The notes beneath the pieces were generated by a model that was given only the letters and a program-made list of their open reading frames with translations, did no database searches and was not told where the DNA came from. A stretch of DNA of 9,581 nucleotides from Desulfobulbaceae bacterium (GTDB lineage: Bacteria; Desulfobacterota; Desulfobulbia; Desulfobulbales; Desulfocapsaceae): contig JAUVON010000085.1 in the NCBI GenBank assembly GCA_030599175.1, forward strand, positions 1-9,581. The letters are read 5' to 3'. The first letter of the stretch is position 1; each line of letters begins with the position of its first letter. Positions 5,924 through 9,581 of this stretch are shown here, in pieces. A program made the position numbers and the translations under genes.

Positions 5924-7270
5924 CTAGCTGACTATCTTATCGTAATATCTTTTCAAATCAACATTCAAAAAGCCTTGAATTTTTGACAGGGATCGGCCAT
6001 AACCGCTCCAAATATCCCGGACGGAAATTGCAGCAATATTCTCTTTTACCTTACTCTCCATCTTCTTCCAGAGATTCTTTCGATAATCATTGTCAAGTCT
6101 GACAAGTTCGCCACCCTGTGCAAGTGCCTTCTTCAACATTTGGGGATATGCCACCTTGCTAAAGAAAATAGCACCAATTGTGAGGGTGACCAGGAGAAAT
6201 ATCATGGGAATAACAAGATTATTTAATGAAAAGGTACCATTTCTAATAGAAGTTATCAGAGTACTCTCGGGAAAAGAAATCAAACTCTTCAAAAGCAGAT
6301 CTCCAAAGAGGAAAAGCAGCAGCGCGATAACACTGGTAATTTTGGTTACCTTCCACGACGCTTTCTGACATTTCGACGTGAACCCTGCTGTTGCCTCAGC
6401 AACCATCTGCAACTCGTTCACCTGACGATCAACATCTTCCAGGATATGGTTAATCCTGAATCCGGGAGCATTATTGATTTTTGTTATCAGTTCGTCTCTT
6501 TCCTGCGGCCAGCCTTCAACCGCAGAACCGGGACCGACAGCGTTGGGGGAATAAGTCAGATAAATATGAGGAATATCTTTTCGACCGGTCATCTGAGACA
6601 TATTCCAGCAAAGCGTACCATAGGAACGGGTAAAGTCACTCAGGCTGTCACATTCATCTATCCTGCTCATCACAAATACAATACGATCTTCACCTGATTT
6701 TTCCGGCAGGGTATTTCTGATGGTGGTATATGATTCTTTAATTGTACCCGCTTTATGAGGATCAAACATAAGAACAATGAGATCCGCCATTTTAGCAAGA
6801 TCACCCAGGACTGCCATGTAATTATATCCCCGATCCTTCTCACTTGTAGCGTCAAGCATTCCCGGACTGTCAATAATTGCCATATTGTCAAGTACCGGGC
6901 TGTCAATATACTTCAGGCTCATATGAGCGATAAGCTTCTCCCCATATTTCTTGAACTTGCCGAAAGGCATATTGGCATCATTTATCAGTGTAGATCCCGG
7001 GACCTCGGAAACCCCGGCTGCAGGATTAGTCGTAATCACAGTAAAGGAATCGTCGGTTGGAGCCTGACCTGTTCGTTGAACGTCTTGTCCAACCAACTCG
7101 TTGATAAGTGTAGACTTACCCGAGGAATAGTTGCCGATTACAAGGACAATCGGCTTCCATTTCATAGTTGACTCGAGACCAGTAAAATCCATTTTAAAGC
7201 GGGCAAACAGTGGGGCGAGTTTCTTCTTTACCTTAGTCTGTAATTCATTCTGCAGTTCTTTTTCATTCAT
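5924..7270 (-). CDS. Bacterial dynamin-like (EHD-type) GTPase with two C-terminal membrane segments
   Basis: A 448-residue protein from the ATG at 7270, which has GTGAG 7 bases upstream; an in-frame GTG at 7282 would add 4 residues but has no site. The GTPase domain comes first: G1 P-loop GNYSSGKST (residues 46-54), G2 within APTDDSFTV (about 70-78), G3 DSPG (134-137), and SRID (202-205) in place of the usual G4 N/TKxD. APTDDSF is typical of EHD/dynamin-like proteins. A helical region follows, with a predicted membrane helix at about 310-327 (ITSVIALLLFLFGDLL) and another at about 351-371 (LVIPMIFLLVTLTIGAIFF), then a basic C-terminal helix. Such proteins bind and reshape or repair membranes upon GTP hydrolysis; here it should act at the inner membrane. 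Bacterial dynamins often occur as pairs, but no second copy is visible. It has the same orientation as the selenoprotein gene, with a 233-base gap, so co-transcription is possible but not evident. Confidence 0.88.
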   Translation of the reverse strand: MNEKELQNELQTKVKKKLAPLFARFKMDFTGLESTMKWKPIVLVIGNYSSGKSTLINELVGQDVQRTGQAPTDDSFTVITTNPAAGVSEVPGSTLINDANMPFGKFKKYGEKLIAHMSLKYIDSPVLDNMAIIDSPGMLDATSEKDRGYNYMAVLGDLAKMADLIVLMFDPHKAGTIKESYTTIRNTLPEKSGEDRIVFVMSRIDECDSLSDFTRSYGTLCWNMSQMTGRKDIPHIYLTYSPNAVGPGSAVEGWPQERDELITKINNAPGFRINHILEDVDRQVNELQMVAEATAGFTSKCQKASWKVTKITSVIALLLFLFGDLLLKSLISFPESTLITSIRNGTFSLNNLVIPMIFLLVTLTIGAIFFSKVAYPQMLKKALAQGGELVRLDNDYRKNLWKKMESKVKENIAAISVRDIWSGYGRSLSKIQGFLNVDLKRYYDKIVS

Positions 7271-7282
7271 TGCATAACTCAC

Positions 7283-7521
7283 TTTGTTTTTTGAATTTTG
7301 ACGATTCTTTAATACACAAGGAGTATAAAATAACAGAATCAGAAAAATCAGCTGATCAAATCATCAGCGTATAATGCGGATGTAACACAAACAGCACAAT
7401 TTCAGTATATTCTTCCCCTGAACAGAGTGCACGTCTGTTAAGAACTTACAAATGCATGAAAGAAAATGCCAGGTTTTTCTGTAAATAGATATCCTGTACT
7501 TGTTTCCCATGGTTCAACAGT
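7283..7521. other. Intergenic region between the HAD and dynamin-like genes
   Basis: A 239-base gap without a supported gene. On the minus strand, TTGATC (7356-7351) with TATACT (7327-7322) is too widely spaced for a normal promoter, although TATACT alone is a good -10. The perfect palindrome ATCAGCTGAT (7347-7356) lies among other ATCAG copies just upstream of that -10 and could be an operator of the dynamin-like gene. I see no strong terminator for the HAD gene. Confidence 0.3.
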
Positions 7522-8385
7522 TCACAGGCCTCGCTCTTTCAGCCATCTGTAAACGGCTTCCGCCACCCCGCCATCGTTGTTGGAGGCAACAACTGAATGG
7601 CGTGACTGTAAAGAGACCGGTCCGTTGGCAACCAGATATCCCCTCCCCGCCCAGTCGAGTAGATCTTCATCATTATAATCATTGCCAACCGCACCTGTCC
7701 GAGATTGTGGAACACCGACTCTCTCACTCAGCCACCCTGCAGCCTTACTCTTTGATACTTCTTTTGCAAATATTTCCACCCAGACAGATCTTCTGTCCAG
7801 GGGGGAAGTCGCCTTGATCACACTGTATTTGCTGAAAAGAGTCGACAAGTGTTCAGTCACCTCTTCACCTCTTTCTCTGTCCACAATGCAGAGAAGCTGG
7901 GTTGCCTTGCCAAAGTCGGCCAACCTCTCCGAGGTCAGAACCGAACCAAACTCGCTATAGATGTCAAGTCGTGTCTGGAAGTCACTGTTTGAACCGCTAC
8001 TGTACCTGTAAATAAAGTGTTTTGTATGGGGCACTGAGCGATGAATCATATAGTCGAGCCTGCACTCATCAAGGACTGCTGATATACTAATGACGTCCTC
8101 GGCAGCAAGAGAAGATTTTTTTAGAATGGTGCAAGCCGGAAAATTCATGATGGAGGCACCTGTGGAAAAGATCACGTAATCTATCGGCAGAATTTTTTTT
8201 GAGCCATCGAACTTCAGCTCAGACATTATCTTCTGAAAAGAGTAGAGTGACCTTCCCGTTGCGATTGCTGTAATAAATCCCATTTGCTGAAGCCCGGCCA
8301 GGGCATCTCTATCTACAGCAGCAAGAGTTTTATCATCCCGCAGGAAAGTTCCATCAAAATCTACTACAAATAATCCTTTTGTCAT
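7522..8385 (-). CDS. Cof-type HAD-superfamily phosphatase
   Basis: A 287-residue protein with all four HAD motifs: I, DFDGT (residues 9-13; D9 is the nucleophile and D11 the acid/base); II, ATGRS (42-46); III, the lysine in SKSKAAG (probably K214); IV, GNDYNDEDLL (234-243; D236 and D239 bind Mg2+). The large cap inserted between motifs II and III and the total length fit the Cof/YbiV type (HAD-IIB), which dephosphorylates sugar phosphates and similar small substrates in the cytosol; the substrate here is unknown. The ATG overlaps the stop of recD by 4 bases (ATGA), indicating translational coupling. The weak ribosome site (GAG, 4 bases upstream) agrees with that. Its stable linkage to a recombination gene is unusual and its relevance unknown. 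Confidence 0.9.
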   Translation of the reverse strand: MTKGLFVVDFDGTFLRDDKTLAAVDRDALAGLQQMGFITAIATGRSLYSFQKIMSELKFDGSKKILPIDYVIFSTGASIMNFPACTILKKSSLAAEDVISISAVLDECRLDYMIHRSVPHTKHFIYRYSSGSNSDFQTRLDIYSEFGSVLTSERLADFGKATQLLCIVDRERGEEVTEHLSTLFSKYSVIKATSPLDRRSVWVEIFAKEVSKSKAAGWLSERVGVPQSRTGAVGNDYNDEDLLDWAGRGYLVANGPVSLQSRHSVVASNNDGGVAEAVYRWLKERGL

Positions 8386-9581
8386 TGCACTCGTAACTGT
8401 TTTGCCAAACCGCTGTAACGCTGTATACGCCTTGAGAGGGCCAGCTCTATCACCTGTTTTTCCGCTACGATACTCACCCTCTTTCTGGCCCTGGTTACTG
8501 CAGTATAGAGCAGCTCACGGCAGAGCACCCTGTTATCCTCACCGGGCAGAACCACCAGCACTTCGTTAAACTCCGACCCCTGACTTTTATGAATTGTGAT
8601 CGCAAAAGCAGTTTCACATTTTGGCAGACGATAGGGCAGGTAGCTTTGAAAAGTGCCATCTCCATTTTCAAACCATACCTTCAATCCATGATCATCCGGG
8701 TCAGGAATACAGATGCCGATATCACCATTATACAAACCAAGACTATAGTCATTCCTGGTCACCAGCACAGGTCTTCCGGCATACCAGCTATCGGGTTTAC
8801 AGTCAAACCCCTTCCCTGCCAGGTAAAATTCAACTTTTCTGTTTATTCCAACCACACCCCGTTCTCCGAGATGAACACTGCAAAGCACCTGAAAATCGAC
8901 AAACGCAGAGAATATTGCTTCTATTCCGACATCCCGCACCCTGCTGACTTGTTCCATATAGACTCTATAGCGTTCCCCTGTATAGTCGGACAAATTCGAA
9001 TCCATCAGCATGACATTTGAGATTTTGTCATCACTGAGGATAGACCATGTGCGATCCAGATCTCCCTCATTAATACTCTCGGCAAGTCCTTTAATCCCCG
9101 CATCAAAACGATACGTTTCCCGTAATGCGACAGTGTTTTCAGGAAGACTTTTTATACAATCACCAAGAACAGATCCTGATTCAACGGAGGCAAGCTGGTC
9201 CTTATCTCCAAGCAGCACCAGCCTGGAGCCGGGTTTGAGACCATCGACAAGTTTACTCATCAGAGCCAGATCAATCATCGATGCCTCATCAACTATGACA
9301 ACATCCCAACTCATCGGGTTATTACTATTATGACGAAATTGAGGTGAGTTGCGGCGAACCCCAAGCAGTCGATGCAGGGTCTGTGCCTCCCTGGGGACAG
9401 CAGCTGTAATCTCTTTTGGAAATGAGCTTGCTTCAAGGCCGGTGCCAATGGCGAACTGCAATCGCATAGCCGCCTTACCTGTCGGGGCTGCAAGGCCTAT
9501 ACACAACCTGTTGTCGATTGCCTCCAGGAGAATGGCAATAATTTTAACAACCGTGGTTGTTTTACCTGTTCCAGGCCCCCC
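8382..9581 (-). CDS. recD: Exodeoxyribonuclease V alpha subunit RecD (C-terminal two-thirds; N-terminus beyond the right edge)
   Basis: The frame is open at the window end and gives 399 residues; full RecD is about 600, so the N-terminal part lies outside. All superfamily 1B helicase motifs are present in order: I, GGPGTGKTTT (fragment residues 1-10, right at the edge); Ia, APTGKAA (32-38); II, VDEAS (97-101, DExx box); III, LLGDKDQLA (123-131); IV, ALRETYRF (152-159); V, AITIHKSQGSEF (327-338); VI, YTAVTRARKR (359-368). Family knowledge: RecD is the fast 5'-3' motor of the RecBCD helicase-nuclease that processes double-strand ends and degrades foreign DNA. A RecD2-type protein is less likely, but the missing N-terminus cannot be judged. 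recB and recC would be expected to the right. A 4-base overlap couples it to the HAD gene downstream. Confidence 0.92.
   Translation of the reverse strand, partial: GGPGTGKTTTVVKIIAILLEAIDNRLCIGLAAPTGKAAMRLQFAIGTGLEASSFPKEITAAVPREAQTLHRLLGVRRNSPQFRHNSNNPMSWDVVIVDEASMIDLALMSKLVDGLKPGSRLVLLGDKDQLASVESGSVLGDCIKSLPENTVALRETYRFDAGIKGLAESINEGDLDRTWSILSDDKISNVMLMDSNLSDYTGERYRVYMEQVSRVRDVGIEAIFSAFVDFQVLCSVHLGERGVVGINRKVEFYLAGKGFDCKPDSWYAGRPVLVTRNDYSLGLYNGDIGICIPDPDDHGLKVWFENGDGTFQSYLPYRLPKCETAFAITIHKSQGSEFNEVLVVLPGEDNRVLCRELLYTAVTRARKRVSIVAEKQVIELALSRRIQRYSGLAKQLRVQ

Noticed and set aside
6755..7171. 138-codon plus-strand frame opposite the dynamin-like gene
   Set aside because: Antisense shadow of a gene with clear GTPase motifs; its composition does not look like a real protein.
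8589..9020. 143-codon plus-strand frame opposite recD
   Set aside because: Antisense shadow of recD, whose helicase motifs are intact on the other strand.
1..9581. CRISPR array, insertion sequence, phage or integrase genes
   Set aside because: No regularly spaced repeats, transposase or integrase motifs, or terminal inverted repeats were seen on either strand.

Overview
The window looks like an accessory or housekeeping stretch of a Gram-negative bacterial chromosome of intermediate base composition. A UGA-encoded selenoprotein, a RecD-type helicase, proteins with Sec-type signal or anchor sequences, and the general protein style suggest a deltaproteobacterium in the broad sense (Desulfobacterota, perhaps a Desulfobulbales-like sulfur bacterium). 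That placement is an inference: there is no rRNA or tRNA gene here to test it.

Layout, left to right. (1) 1-470, minus strand: the N-terminal part of an exported protein I do not recognise, cut by the left edge. (2) 718-1065, minus: a small inner-membrane protein. (3) 1087-1537: a divergent intergenic region of about 450 bases with a small palindrome, an imperfect 23-base direct repeat and overlapping inverted repeats. (4) 1538-5142, plus: a tight three-gene operon. It encodes a soluble coiled-coil protein distantly like TelA/KlaA, a single-pass membrane protein, and a long coiled-coil protein ending in a glycine/phenylalanine/arginine-rich tail. (5) 5139-5690, minus: a thioredoxin-fold, peroxiredoxin-like selenoprotein. 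Its stop codon overlaps that of the operon, and it is read through an in-frame UGA in a G-U-x-x-C motif followed by a good SECIS-like hairpin. (6) 5924-7270, minus: a bacterial dynamin-like GTPase with two C-terminal membrane segments. (7) 7522-8385, minus: a Cof-type HAD phosphatase whose start overlaps the stop of (8), recD, 8382-9581, minus, cut by the right edge exactly at its Walker A motif.

The two most interesting points are the selenoprotein, which ordinary gene calling would reduce to a 129-residue fragment, and the three-gene operon. The operon's composition (cytosolic TelA-like helical protein, membrane anchor, Gly-rich coiled-coil partner) suggests an uncharacterised envelope-associated complex. 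The membrane-active GTPase nearby makes a membrane-maintenance or stress theme possible, but that link rests on proximity alone. The recD-HAD pair appears translationally coupled; the HAD protein's role in DNA repair, if any, is unknown.
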